A stretch of 14,072 nt of DNA from Eubacterium sp. (GTDB lineage: Bacteria; Bacillota; Clostridia; Oscillospirales; Acutalibacteraceae). The position numbers and the translations under genes are program-made. The stretch lies in assembly GCA_029054965.1 (NCBI GenBank), contig JAIDEF010000366.1, positions 1 through 14,072 of the forward strand, in the 5' to 3' direction. How positions within the stretch are numbered: position 1 is the stretch's first letter; each line of letters opens with the position of its first letter. The notes below the pieces were generated by a model. It had not been told where the DNA came from. It ran no database searches and was given only the letters and a program-made list of their open reading frames with translations. Of the stretch, positions 6,926 to 14,072 are shown one piece after another.

Positions 6926-8053
6926 TTATGCCTCGTTAACTAAAATTGAAATAAATTTTGCAAGTATTTCTGCATTATCAGAGCCTGTGTTCTCCATATA
7001 TTTCGACTTAAATTCGTAAAGCTCATTATAGTCATATTCACCTGACCTGATTGCGGTGCAAAGCTCGTTGGAGCTTTCAAACACAGCCTTTGGCATTTCA
7101 TCCTTAAGATTAATATTAAGACCTCGTTCACGGCTGTATTCATCATAATCGGGAACATAAAAATACAAGGGCTTCATCAGCACACCTGCATCAAAAGCAC
7201 AGGCAGAATAATCGGTTATAATTATATCTGCCGCCTTCATTAAATCATAGGTTGAAAAACTGCCGTTAAAAGAAAATCTCTCATCCCTTGAAACCTGTGA
7301 AAACAACGGATGCGGACTTACAATCAAGTGATAATCGTTCATATTAACACCAAAGCTTGCTTTAAGTTCGTTAACGGCATAAACCTCCCTGTCCCTGAAG
7401 GTAGGCAAAAAAAGAACTATTTTTTTATGGCATAAATCAGGATTTTGTCTGTAAAAATCTGCAGTACTGCCATTATCTGACAGCACCTCGTCAACTCTCG
7501 GCAATGAACAGATTTTAATTTTATCAGCACTGCAGCCAAAAGCATCCATATAAAACGCAGCCGTTGCCTTGCTCGGCGCAAGAACATAGTCATAGTTTTT
7601 ATGCATACACATTGCAGCACTGATTTTTTTATCCCTGCCCTCTTTCGTGCCAAGACTCTGCAAGCCGAACTTTTTAACAGCTCCTGATGCATGCCACATC
7701 TGAATCACCTTAAGACTTTTCTTATGCTTAAGACAGGAAACAGTGATTGAATAGGTGTCAAGCAATGCAACTTTGCTTGTGGCAATATAATACATATCAC
7801 CAATAACACCAAAACAATACTTAATTTTTGCACCCACACCATCGGGTATCATACGAAGCCTGAAAACCTGCTCCGTATTCGGAAGCTCACTTTTTATTGC
7901 TTTTTCAAGCAATAGCATATCAATACTTTTTTCATTGCTCTGCCTTGACAGATAAACAATTCTGTCTTTCGTCTTAAAAAGCTTAATGGGTGCATAAAGC
8001 ACCCTTAGCCCGAATTTAAGAACTGTTATCAGCAGTACCTTAATATTATTCAT
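6926..8053 (-). CDS. CDP-glycerol:poly(glycerophosphate) glycerophosphotransferase-like protein (TagB/TagF family)
   Basis: Matches the glycerophosphotransferase domain (Pfam Glyphos_transf) that moves glycerol phosphate, or a related polyol phosphate, from a CDP donor onto wall teichoic acid or glycan acceptors at the cytoplasmic membrane face. Counting from the ATG at 8053 (375 residues): a basic-hydrophobic N-terminal helix for membrane contact (1-27), QMWHASGA (118-125) with the likely catalytic H121, LPRVD (184-188), LFLPTFRD (214-221), SPHP (246-249), and the CDP-binding stretch [19 protein letters not shown] (277-295) followed by YVPDYDEY. The length fits a single-domain TagB-like enzyme; substrate is unknown. 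Neither possible start has a good ribosome binding site: ATG at 8053 overlaps the glyA stop by 8 nt, while GTG at 8071 would add six residues. I prefer the ATG, with translation coupled to glyA. Confidence 0.88.
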   Translation of the reverse strand: MNNIKVLLITVLKFGLRVLYAPIKLFKTKDRIVYLSRQSNEKSIDMLLLEKAIKSELPNTEQVFRLRMIPDGVGAKIKYCFGVIGDMYYIATSKVALLDTYSITVSCLKHKKSLKVIQMWHASGAVKKFGLQSLGTKEGRDKKISAAMCMHKNYDYVLAPSKATAAFYMDAFGCSADKIKICSLPRVDEVLSDNGSTADFYRQNPDLCHKKIVLFLPTFRDREVYAVNELKASFGVNMNDYHLIVSPHPLFSQVSRDERFSFNGSFSTYDLMKAADIIITDYSACAFDAGVLMKPLYFYVPDYDEYSRERGLNINLKDEMPKAVFESSNELCTAIRSGEYDYNELYEFKSKYMENTGSDNAEILAKFISILVNEA

Positions 8054-9299
8054 AAAGCGGATATTTAGCACAGATTTCTGCTACACCATCAATAATGTAA
8101 TCCTTCTTATTCTCAAAATCTGTAACAGCGAGTGAAATATACTCGGCGATTTTATCCATATCTTCTGTGTTAAGACCTCTTGTTGTTGCAGCAGGAGTAC
8201 CGATACGAACACCTGATGTAACAAATGGTGAAAGAGGCTCGTTAGGAACAGTATTTTTGTTAAGGGTAATATGAACAGCATCAAGTCTGTGCTCAAGTTC
8301 TTTACCTGTAACGTCTGTACCACGGAGATCAAGCAGGCAAAGATGGTTGTCTGTACCGCCTGAAACAAGGTTAAGACCTCTGTCAGTAAGTCCCTTAGCG
8401 AGAGCCCTTGCGTTATCAATAACTCTCTGCTGATATTCCTTGAACTCCGGCTTTAATGCCTCGCCGAAGCAAACTGCCTTACCTGCAATAACATGCATTA
8501 AAGGACCGCCCTGTGTACCCGGGAACACTGCTGAATTAAGCTTTCTTGCAAGGTATTCATTGTTGCAAAGAATTAAGCCGCCGCGTGGACCACGAAGTGT
8601 TTTATGTGTAGTAGTTGTAACAACATCTGCATATGGGATTGGTGACTGGTGAAGACCTGCAGCAACAAGACCTGCAATGTGAGCCATATCAACCATAAAC
8701 ATTGCACCATTAGCGTGCGCAATGTCTGCCATTGTTTTGAAATCAATCTCTCTCGGATAAGCTGATGCACCTGCAACAACAAGCTTAGGCTTAACCTTAT
8801 TAACCTGCTTTGCAAATTCCTTAAGGTCAATAAAGCCTTCATCATCAACACCGTAAGGTACAAAGTTAAAGTACTTACCGCTGATGTTTGCAGGTGAACC
8901 GTGTGTTAAATGTCCGCCGTTATCAAGGCTCATACCCATAACGGTATCACCAGGCTGAAGCAGTGCAAGATAAACAGCAGTATTAGCTTGTGCACCTGAG
9001 TGAGGCTGAACATTTGCGTATTTGCAGCCAAATAGCTCACAAGCTCTCTTAATAGCAATTTCCTCAACAATATCAACGAACTGACAGCCGCCGTAATATC
9101 TCTTAGCCGGCAGACCCTCTGCATATTTATTTGTAAGAACTGAGCCCATTGCAGCCATTACCTGCGGTGAAACAAGGTTTTCACTTGCGATAAGCTCAAT
9201 GTTCTCTCTCTGTCTTTTTAATTCAAGTGCCATTGCGTCAGCAACCTCTTTATCGGTTTCTGCAACCTTACCGATTGAATCATAATAATCAGCAAACAT
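8046..9299 (-). CDS. glyA: Serine hydroxymethyltransferase
   Basis: PLP enzyme that converts serine and THF into glycine and 5,10-methylene-THF, the main one-carbon source for thymidylate, purines and methionine. The 417-residue length is typical. Motifs: ELIASEN (35-41), [15 protein letters not shown] (57-71), QPHSGAQAN (98-106), GGHLTHG (128-134), VDMAHIAG (203-210) with the PLP-nitrogen Asp, and [14 protein letters not shown] (228-241) with K233 as the Schiff-base lysine. ATG at 9299 is supported by GGAGG about 8 nt upstream. It is first in the minus-strand operon running into the glycerophosphotransferase, aminotransferase and trpS genes. There is no glycine riboswitch in the 146-bp upstream gap. 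It links functionally to fhs through the folate pool. Confidence 0.98.
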   Translation of the reverse strand: MFADYYDSIGKVAETDKEVADAMALELKRQRENIELIASENLVSPQVMAAMGSVLTNKYAEGLPAKRYYGGCQFVDIVEEIAIKRACELFGCKYANVQPHSGAQANTAVYLALLQPGDTVMGMSLDNGGHLTHGSPANISGKYFNFVPYGVDDEGFIDLKEFAKQVNKVKPKLVVAGASAYPREIDFKTMADIAHANGAMFMVDMAHIAGLVAAGLHQSPIPYADVVTTTTHKTLRGPRGGLILCNNEYLARKLNSAVFPGTQGGPLMHVIAGKAVCFGEALKPEFKEYQQRVIDNARALAKGLTDRGLNLVSGGTDNHLCLLDLRGTDVTGKELEHRLDAVHITLNKNTVPNEPLSPFVTSGVRIGTPAATTRGLNTEDMDKIAEYISLAVTDFENKKDYIIDGVAEICAKYPLYE

Positions 9300-9356
9300 A
9301 ATTTATCCTCCGAATTAATTAAAATTATACGTAGATATAATAACATAAATAAAAGC

Positions 9357-9385
9357 AATATACAATAGCTAATTTTCACTTGCAA
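9357..9385 (-). promoter_or_regulatory. Predicted glyA operon promoter
   Basis: Minus strand: TTGCAA (9385-9380, 4 of 6 for a -35), exactly 17 nt, then TATATT (9362-9357, 5 of 6 for a -10), giving a leader of about 50 nt. Its -35 is the same palindromic hexamer used by the predicted yebC promoter. Alternatives are TATAAT at 9329-9324 and TATACT at 9394-9389, both without a recognisable -35. Confidence 0.45.
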
Positions 9386-9408
9386 GATAGTATAATATGT
9401 GTTAAAAT
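9380..9408 (+). promoter_or_regulatory. Predicted yebC promoter
   Basis: TTGCAA (9380-9385), a 17-nt spacer and TAAAAT (9403-9408) fit sigma-A with a good -10 and a moderate -35. A perfect TATAAT at 9391-9396 lies between them but has no matching -35. The ribosome binding site TTGGAG ends 7 nt before the ATG at 9446. Confidence 0.5.
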
Positions 9409-9445
9409 CTTTTTGTTAAAAATTTAGTTATATTGGAGTGATAAA

Positions 9446-10189
9446 ATGAGCGGACATAATAAATGGAGCACTATAAAAAGAAAAAAGGGTGCTAACGACG
9501 CTGCCAGAGCCAAGGTATTTACCAAAATAGGCAGAGAGCTTGCCGTAGCAGTTAAAAACGGCGGTCCTGACCCAAATAATAACGCTAAGCTCAGAGATGT
9601 TATTGCCAAGGCAAAGCAGAACAATGTTCCTAATGATAACATTGACAGAATGCTTAAAAAAGCTGCCGGTGATACCGACAGTACTAATTTCGAGGAAATC
9701 GTATATGAGGGCTATGGTCCTTCAGGTATTGCGGTTGTTGTTGAAACACTTACAGATAACAGAAACAGAACTGCCAGTGAGGTACGTCATTATTTTGACA
9801 AGGCAGGCGGAAATATGGGTACACCGGGCTCAGTAACATTTATGTTTGGTAAAGAGGGCGTAATTGTTATTGAGAAGGAGGATGTTGACGAGGATCAGCT
9901 TATGGAGGATGCTCTGGAAGCAGGTGCAACAGATTTCCTTACCGATGATGAGGATGTTTTTGAAATCAGAACAGAGGCAACAGACGTTGGTGCAATCCGT
10001 GACGAGCTTGAGGCAAAGGGCTACAGCATTGTATCATCAGAGCCTGCGTATATTCCGCAGACCTATACCCGTCTTGAAAATCCGGATGATATGAAAGCAA
10101 TGTCAAAAATGATTGATATGTTTGAAGAAAATGAGGATGTTCAGAACATCTGGCACAATTGGGAAAACGAGGACGAATACGAGGGTTAA
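9446..10189 (+). CDS. YebC/PmpR (TACO1) family protein
   Basis: Cytosolic three-domain protein of the YebC/TACO1 family. It is long annotated as a transcriptional regulator; work on bacterial and mitochondrial members also points to a role on the ribosome during translation of difficult sequences such as proline runs. The 247 residues begin with the diagnostic MSGHNKWSTIKRKKGANDAA and continue with FTKIGRELAVAVKNGG (25-40), NVPNDNIDRMLKKAAG (60-75), EGYGPSGIAV (88-97), the RNRTASEVRHYFDKAGGN segment (106-123) and FMFGKEGVI. The C-terminal part is strongly acidic. It is monocistronic and divergent from glyA, with its own promoter and terminator, as fits a housekeeping gene. The sequence does not decide between a DNA-binding and a ribosome-associated role. 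Confidence 0.95.
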   Translation: MSGHNKWSTIKRKKGANDAARAKVFTKIGRELAVAVKNGGPDPNNNAKLRDVIAKAKQNNVPNDNIDRMLKKAAGDTDSTNFEEIVYEGYGPSGIAVVVETLTDNRNRTASEVRHYFDKAGGNMGTPGSVTFMFGKEGVIVIEKEDVDEDQLMEDALEAGATDFLTDDEDVFEIRTEATDVGAIRDELEAKGYSIVSSEPAYIPQTYTRLENPDDMKAMSKMIDMFEENEDVQNIWHNWENEDEYEG

Positions 10190-10196
10190 TCTTGAT

Positions 10197-10239
10197 ATAA
10201 CAAAAAACCGAAGGTGCAACACCTTCGGTTTTTTGTTAT
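10197..10239. terminator. Bidirectional Rho-independent terminator between yebC and the GNAT gene
   Basis: A perfect stem: CCGAAGGTG (10208-10216) pairs with CACCTTCGG (10220-10228) around loop CAA. It extends through six A:T pairs (A-run 10202-10207, T-run 10229-10234) and further to ATAAC/GTTAT, a 20-bp stem in all. The A-tract on one side and T-tract on the other let it work in both directions. It starts 7 nt after the yebC stop and ends 1 nt before the GNAT stop codon. Confidence 0.92.
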
Positions 10240-10240
10240 T

Positions 10241-10723
10241 TTATAACTCAATATAATACGGACAGATGTTTGTATACTGACCATCTTTTAGACGGAATCC
10301 GTTAGGAATTGTGCCGAGTTGAGTAAATCCAAGTCTTTCATAAAGGCGTCTTGCGTGAATATTGCTCTCAACAACTGCATTGAACTGAAGCACTTTAAAG
10401 CCGTGCTTTTTACCCTGCTCCATACAATCAAGCACCAATTTTTCACCGATATGCTGACCTCGGCAGCTTTTATCAACGGCATAGCTTGCATTGCAGATAT
10501 GACCGCATCTGCCAATATTGTTTGGGTGCAGAATATAAAGCCCGACAATTCTCCCGTCACTTTCGGCAACTGCAGTATAGCTTTGCGAGGAAAAGAAACT
10601 ATAACCTTCTTTTTCATCAAGACAGTTTTCCTGCGGAAAAGCTATCCCATCCTCAACAATGTCATTCCAGATAGAAATCATTTGCAGAATATCTGATTTA
10701 TTGAATTCACGAATAATCAACAT
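10241..10723 (-). CDS. GNAT-family N-acetyltransferase
   Basis: A 160-residue GCN5-related acetyltransferase, predicted to move an acetyl group from acetyl-CoA to an amine; the substrate is not identifiable. The N-terminal strand and helix MLIIREFNKSDILQMISIWN are typical, the acetyl-CoA pyrophosphate loop is RGQHIG at 88-93 (Q/R-x-x-G-x-G/A class), and ESNIHARRLYERLGF (about 119-133) is the conserved motif B helix. It resembles the phosphinothricin/L-amino acid acetyltransferase-like branch rather than RimI, because it has a longer N-terminal part and lacks RimI hallmarks. ATG at 10723 follows AGAGG. It starts only 21 nt after the permease gene and has no evident promoter of its own, so it is probably co-transcribed with the nucleoside importer. 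Confidence 0.88.
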   Translation of the reverse strand: MLIIREFNKSDILQMISIWNDIVEDGIAFPQENCLDEKEGYSFFSSQSYTAVAESDGRIVGLYILHPNNIGRCGHICNASYAVDKSCRGQHIGEKLVLDCMEQGKKHGFKVLQFNAVVESNIHARRLYERLGFTQLGTIPNGFRLKDGQYTNICPYYIEL

Positions 10724-10744
10724 AACACCTCTTTAAAATTTGAT

Positions 10745-11743
10745 TTATCGCTCTTCTCTGAAATAGGATAAGCCCAGGGACTGAGGTCCGCAGTTTTCTT
10801 TTTTATTCTTAATGCTTACAAAAATCAGAACAATAATTGTTACAACATACGGAAGCATTTTGAAAAGCTCCTGTGTTCGCAGTGCAAGACCCGGTATAAA
10901 CAGATAAACAATATACAAGCCGCCGAAAATAATTGAACCGAATATGCCCATATTAGGACGCCAGATTGCAAAAATTACAAGTGCGATAGCAAGCCAGCCT
11001 CTGTCACCGAAACCTTCGTTTGACCACACACCGCAGGCATAGTCCATAACATAATAAAGTCCGCCCAGACCAGCAATCATACTGCCGATACAGGTTGCAA
11101 GATATTTAGACCTGTTGACATTAATACCTGCCGCATCTGCTGTTGCAGGATTTTCACCAACAGCACGAAGATGAAGACCGCCCTTTGTCCTTTTAAGGAA
11201 AAAAGCACAGGCGATTGCAATAATTACTGCTGCATAGGCAAGAAAACCATACGACAAGAACACCTCGCCAAACCAGCCTGTAGTTTTTGCACCAGGCAGA
11301 GAATGCCTGAAAAAGTTACTTGTTGTAGTCAGAGCAACAGACGGCACATCTGCACCTGTCAGCTTAATAAGTGAGCCACCGAAAAAGTTACCGAAGCCCA
11401 CACCGAAGGTTGTAAGCGCAAGACCTGTTACATTCTGATTTGCACGGAGTGTAACAGTAAGGAAGCAGTAAAGCAGTCCCATAAGAAACGAACCGAGCAA
11501 ACAGCAAAGAAGAGGAATCATTACTGCAAGAAAACCGTTTGCATCATCAGGACTTGCCAGCGAATTTTCATAAAAAAATGCACCAATAACACCGCTTATA
11601 CCGCCAACATACATTATACCCGGTATACCAAGATTGAGGTTACCTGATTTTTCAGTCATTATTTCACCCGTTGAGCCGAAAAGCAGCGGAATACCCTGCA
11701 TTACAGCACGCTGAAGAAAAGTAATAATTGTACCTGTTATCAT
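10745..11743 (-). CDS. ABC importer permease, BmpA-linked nucleoside system (NupQ/YufQ type)
   Basis: Inner-membrane permease of the branched-chain amino acid/ribose permease superfamily (Pfam BPD_transp_2), second of a heteromeric pair. It has 332 residues with about nine hydrophobic segments. Diagnostic stretches are EKSGNLNLGIPGIM (31-44), RANQNVTGLALTTFG (100-114), GLHLRAVGENPATADAAGIN (189-208), which is the cytoplasmic coupling helix contacting the ATPase, and GDRGWLAIALVIFAIWRPNM (246-265). The ATG at 11743 directly abuts the stop of the upstream permease and has AAGGAGG inside that gene's end, so the two are coupled. By family knowledge, NupOPQ of Bacillus subtilis imports nucleosides such as guanosine using a BmpA-type lipoprotein; the exact nucleoside here is inferred only to class level. 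Confidence 0.9.
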   Translation of the reverse strand: MITGTIITFLQRAVMQGIPLLFGSTGEIMTEKSGNLNLGIPGIMYVGGISGVIGAFFYENSLASPDDANGFLAVMIPLLCCLLGSFLMGLLYCFLTVTLRANQNVTGLALTTFGVGFGNFFGGSLIKLTGADVPSVALTTTSNFFRHSLPGAKTTGWFGEVFLSYGFLAYAAVIIAIACAFFLKRTKGGLHLRAVGENPATADAAGINVNRSKYLATCIGSMIAGLGGLYYVMDYACGVWSNEGFGDRGWLAIALVIFAIWRPNMGIFGSIIFGGLYIVYLFIPGLALRTQELFKMLPYVVTIIVLIFVSIKNKKENCGPQSLGLSYFREER

Positions 11744-12850
11744 TTACTTTACCTCCTTGCCAGAACGATGAAATTTAAGCTGATAGTTAATAAAAAATTC
11801 AGAACCGATAATAAAGAACAGAATTATACCCGTAATAATATCGGCAAATGACTCATTAAAGCCGTAAACTGTTGATATTTCACCGGCACCGCAATTCAGG
11901 AATGCCAGCAATAGTGAGGTAAGCACCATAACAACAGGATTGAATTTAGCAAGCCAGGACACCATAATTGCAGTAAATCCCCTGCCTCCTGCTGTTGTTG
12001 TGCTGATAGTATGATTCGTACCACCTACAAGAAGCAGACCTGCTATACCGCAGATTGCGCCTGACAGTGCCATTGTTCTTAAAATTACCTTTTTAACATT
12101 AACACCTATATATCGTGCAGTGTTCTCACTTTCACCCACTACCGTTAATTCATAGCCATGCTTGCTGTATTTCAGATAAATATACATAAACACAGTTAAT
12201 GCAAGCACAACAATAACATTAAGAAGATAGTCATAATTACCGATAACAGGTAGCCAGCCATCATGCGTAGCCTGATTGATAATACCGATATTGCTTGAGC
12301 CCTTAGGATTTTCCCAATACATTTCAAAATAAGAAACAAGCTGAATACCGACATAGTTCATCATAAGTGTAAACAATGTTTCATTAGTATTGAATTTAGC
12401 CTTGAAAAATGCCGGAATTAATGCCCATACTGCACCCGCAATCATACTTGCCGCAATCATAACAATAATAAGAACTGCGTTCGGAAGCTTACCGCCAAGC
12501 ATTATCATACAGCCTGCTGTTGCAAGTCCGCCGATAAGCACCTGTCCCTCAGCACCGATATTCCAGAATCTCATTTTAAAAGCAGGAGTAACCGCAAGTG
12601 AAACACAAAGCAGCATTGCAAGATTCTGCAAAAGCTTCCATACTCGCCTTGATGAACCAAAGGCACCGTCAATCATAGTGCCATATACACTGATTGGGTT
12701 TTCACCTGTCAGAAGCATAGTAACAAAACCTGCAACAATCAGAGCAATTATAATTGCCGCCAGTCTTATACCCCATGATTTATAAACAGGGAGTGAATCT
12801 CTTTTTGCAATATGAAAAGGAGGCTCGTGTTTTTTTACTTTTTCGCTCAT
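11744..12850 (-). CDS. ABC importer permease, BmpA-linked nucleoside system (NupP/YufP type)
   Basis: First permease of the pair, 368 residues. A basic cytoplasmic N-terminus (1-29) precedes about nine or ten membrane segments. Signature stretches are FWNIGAEGQ (95-103), FNTNETLFTLMMNYVG (153-168), VGESENTARYIGVN (238-251) as the coupling helix, and GRGFTAIMVSWLAKFNP (289-305). These separate the NupP-like branch from the NupQ-like branch and from LivH/LivM amino acid permeases. The ATG at 12850 overlaps the ATPase stop by one base (TAATG) and has GGAGG within the ATPase gene end. The pair would form the heterodimeric channel in the cytoplasmic membrane. Confidence 0.9.
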   Translation of the reverse strand: MSEKVKKHEPPFHIAKRDSLPVYKSWGIRLAAIIIALIVAGFVTMLLTGENPISVYGTMIDGAFGSSRRVWKLLQNLAMLLCVSLAVTPAFKMRFWNIGAEGQVLIGGLATAGCMIMLGGKLPNAVLIIVMIAASMIAGAVWALIPAFFKAKFNTNETLFTLMMNYVGIQLVSYFEMYWENPKGSSNIGIINQATHDGWLPVIGNYDYLLNVIVVLALTVFMYIYLKYSKHGYELTVVGESENTARYIGVNVKKVILRTMALSGAICGIAGLLLVGGTNHTISTTTAGGRGFTAIMVSWLAKFNPVVMVLTSLLLAFLNCGAGEISTVYGFNESFADIITGIILFFIIGSEFFINYQLKFHRSGKEVK

Positions 12851-14072
12851 TATTCACCCTCCTTGGCTGGGGATTTAGTCATAAGAAATCCTATTTCTTC
12901 CTTAGTGGCTGTTTTGCCGTCAACAATTCCTGTAATTCTGCCTGAATTCATTACCATAATTCTGTCGCAAAGTTCAAGAAGAACATCCAGATCCTCACCT
13001 ACAAAAATAATGGCAGTTCCTTTTTTCTTCTGCTCTGTAAGAAGATTATAGATGGTATAGGAAGAGTTAATATCAAGACCTCTTACAGGATACGCAACCA
13101 TAAGCACCTTAGGCTGTGCAGCAATTTCTCTGCCCACGAGCACCTTCTGAACATTACCGCCTGACAGACGTCTGACAGGAGTAGTTGCTCCCGGTGTCAC
13201 AACCTCAAGATCGTTAATAATTTTATCAGCTAAGCTCTTAGGTCCTTTTCTGTCAAGAAATGATGATCTTCCGGACTTATATGAGCGAAGCATCATATTG
13301 TCGATAATATCCATATTCCCTACAAGACCCATACCTAACCTGTCCTCAGGAACAAAGGACAGTGCAACACCGAGCTTACGTATTTCCCTCGGACTTTTGC
13401 CAACAAGCTGCTGAGGACCGAGTTCATCAGGCTTATAAAGAATACTTGATTTTTTAGTAGTAAGCTGTAAACCCGCAATGGACTCAAGCAGCTCCTTCTG
13501 TCCGCAGCCCGAAATACCTGCAACACCAAGTATTTCACCGCCGTAGGCATTAAATGCAACATTTTCAAGAGCAAGTGAGCCATCCCTGTTAACCACTGTC
13601 AGATTTTCAACAACAAGTCTTTCAACAGGATTCTTCGGCTCCTCCCTTTTTATATTAAGATCAATTTTTTCGCCCATCATCATTTCAGTCAATGACTGCT
13701 CTGTTGCATCACAGGTATTGACAGTACCGACATATTCACCTTTTCTTAGAGTAGTAACTCTGTCGGAAATATCAAGCACCTCATGGAGCTTATGTGTAAT
13801 TATGATAATTGATTTATTATCCGCACGCATACGGCGGAGAATATCAAATAATTTTTCAGTTTCCTGCGGTGTTAAAACTGCAGTAGGCTCGTCCAGAATA
13901 AGGACGTCAGCACCTCGATACAGCACCTTAATGATTTCAACTGTCTGCTTTTCCGAAACAGACATTTCATAAATCTTTTTATTTAAGTCAAGAACAAATC
14001 CGTATTTGTCGGTAATTTCGCGTACTCGCTTTTCTGCCTCTTTAATATTAAATTTTTTGCCGTCGTTAATAC
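12850..14072 (-). CDS. ABC importer ATPase, tandem-domain, BmpA-linked nucleoside system (NupO/YufO type), 5' partial
   Basis: The reading frame runs open to the window edge, so the N-terminal part, including the first Walker A, lies outside; the Met at 13965 is internal. Of the 406 residues visible, domain 1 shows signature MSVSEKQ (36-42), Walker B VLILDEP (56-62) and the H-loop ITHKL (91-95). Domain 2 shows GISGCGQKE (185-193) at the Walker A position, the Q-loop region PEDRLGMGLV (241-250), LSGGN (302-306), VAYPVRGLD (325-333) at Walker B, and VGEDLD (357-362) at the H-loop. Domain 2 therefore lacks the Walker A Lys at the usual place, the Walker B Asp-Glu and the H-loop His, as is usual in this family. 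The intact ATP site pairs domain 1 Walker motifs with the LSGGN of domain 2. It powers uptake through the two permeases. A BmpA lipoprotein gene is expected upstream, outside the window. Confidence 0.92.
   Translation of the reverse strand, partial: INDGKKFNIKEAEKRVREITDKYGFVLDLNKKIYEMSVSEKQTVEIIKVLYRGADVLILDEPTAVLTPQETEKLFDILRRMRADNKSIIIITHKLHEVLDISDRVTTLRKGEYVGTVNTCDATEQSLTEMMMGEKIDLNIKREEPKNPVERLVVENLTVVNRDGSLALENVAFNAYGGEILGVAGISGCGQKELLESIAGLQLTTKKSSILYKPDELGPQQLVGKSPREIRKLGVALSFVPEDRLGMGLVGNMDIIDNMMLRSYKSGRSSFLDRKGPKSLADKIINDLEVVTPGATTPVRRLSGGNVQKVLVGREIAAQPKVLMVAYPVRGLDINSSYTIYNLLTEQKKKGTAIIFVGEDLDVLLELCDRIMVMNSGRITGIVDGKTATKEEIGFLMTKSPAKEGE

Noticed and set aside
8081..8419. Minus-strand 112-codon ORF within glyA in another frame
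   Set aside because: It is Leu/Ile-rich, lies in a shifted frame of a highly conserved gene, and has no independent start signals.
9300..9445. Possible glycine riboswitch before glyA
   Set aside because: The gap is only 146 bp and AT-rich. It shows none of the conserved GC-rich aptamer stems and no terminator hairpin.
10319..10696. Plus-strand 125-codon ORF opposite the GNAT gene
   Set aside because: It is antisense to a clear acetyltransferase, shows no domain, and would have to be read beyond the strong terminator at 10197-10239.
10241..10723. GNAT protein as RimI, to complete the t6A-type gene set
   Set aside because: The length, N-terminal region and C-terminal PYYIEL ending do not match RimI, and it lies about 8.6 kb from tsaE and tsaB in a different operon.
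12390..12785. Plus-strand 131-codon ORF opposite the NupP-type permease
   Set aside because: It lies wholly antisense to a well-supported membrane protein gene and has no convincing ribosome binding site or family resemblance. Hydrophobic permease codons often give long antisense frames.
13718..13972. The ATG at 13965 as the true start of the ABC ATPase, and a plus-strand ORF over the same place
   Set aside because: The minus frame stays open to the window edge, and the residues before this Met (EITDKYGFVLDLNKKIYE) match the domain 1 region preceding the signature in this family, so the Met is internal. The plus-strand ORF is antisense to it and lacks any recognisable domain.
1..14072. Mobile elements, CRISPR arrays, toxin-antitoxin or defence genes, tRNA/rRNA
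   Set aside because: No transposase, integrase, spaced direct repeats, small paired toxin-antitoxin ORFs or cloverleaf sequences were recognised. Nearly all of the window is accounted for by housekeeping genes.

Overview
The window looks like an ordinary chromosomal stretch of a low-GC, anaerobic Firmicute. A Clostridia/Oscillospiraceae-type gut bacterium is my best guess. The evidence is AT-rich DNA, strong AGGAGG-type ribosome binding sites, TTGAnA/TATAAT-type promoters, a formate-THF ligase typical of acetogens and other anaerobes, a BmpA-family nucleoside importer and a teichoic-acid-type glycerophosphotransferase. The taxonomy is inferred from gene content and style, not from a marker gene. 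I see no phage, insertion sequence, CRISPR array, tRNA or rRNA, and gene density is high.

Layout, left to right. (1) 49-3329, minus strand: the operon fhs-tsaE-tsaB-rpiB. It has 1-nt TAATG/TGATG overlaps or a 4-nt gap between genes, a promoter just upstream of fhs and a Rho-independent terminator after rpiB. (2) 3423-4686, plus strand: a single RodA/FtsW-family glycosyltransferase gene, divergent from fhs, with a good sigma-A promoter and a strong hairpin terminator. (3) 4652-9385, minus strand: the operon glyA - teichoic acid glycerophosphotransferase - PLP aminotransferase - trpS, ending at that same bidirectional hairpin. (4) 9380-10239, plus strand: yebC, divergent from glyA, ending in a second bidirectional hairpin. 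(5) 10241-14072, minus strand: a nucleoside ABC importer (ATPase cut by the window edge, then two permeases) followed by a GNAT acetyltransferase. The minus transcript ends at the hairpin after yebC.

Functional themes. fhs and glyA are both entry points into the folate one-carbon pool (formate to 10-formyl-THF; serine to 5,10-methylene-THF). They lie in separate operons whose upstream regions share the 10-mer TTATACTATC in the same orientation. TsaE and TsaB belong to the tRNA t6A37 modification machinery, TrpRS charges tRNA-Trp, and YebC acts at transcription or translation, so translation is well represented. RodA and the glycerophosphotransferase are envelope-building enzymes. RpiB and the nucleoside importer both touch ribose/nucleoside metabolism.

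I did not find a convincing undescribed system. The observations most worth a second look are: the aminotransferase, which has Ala where the cofactor-binding Asp is expected; a single palindromic TTGCAA hexamer that could serve as the -35 element for both glyA and yebC; the possible operator over the fhs promoter; and the asymmetric ATP sites of the importer ATPase.
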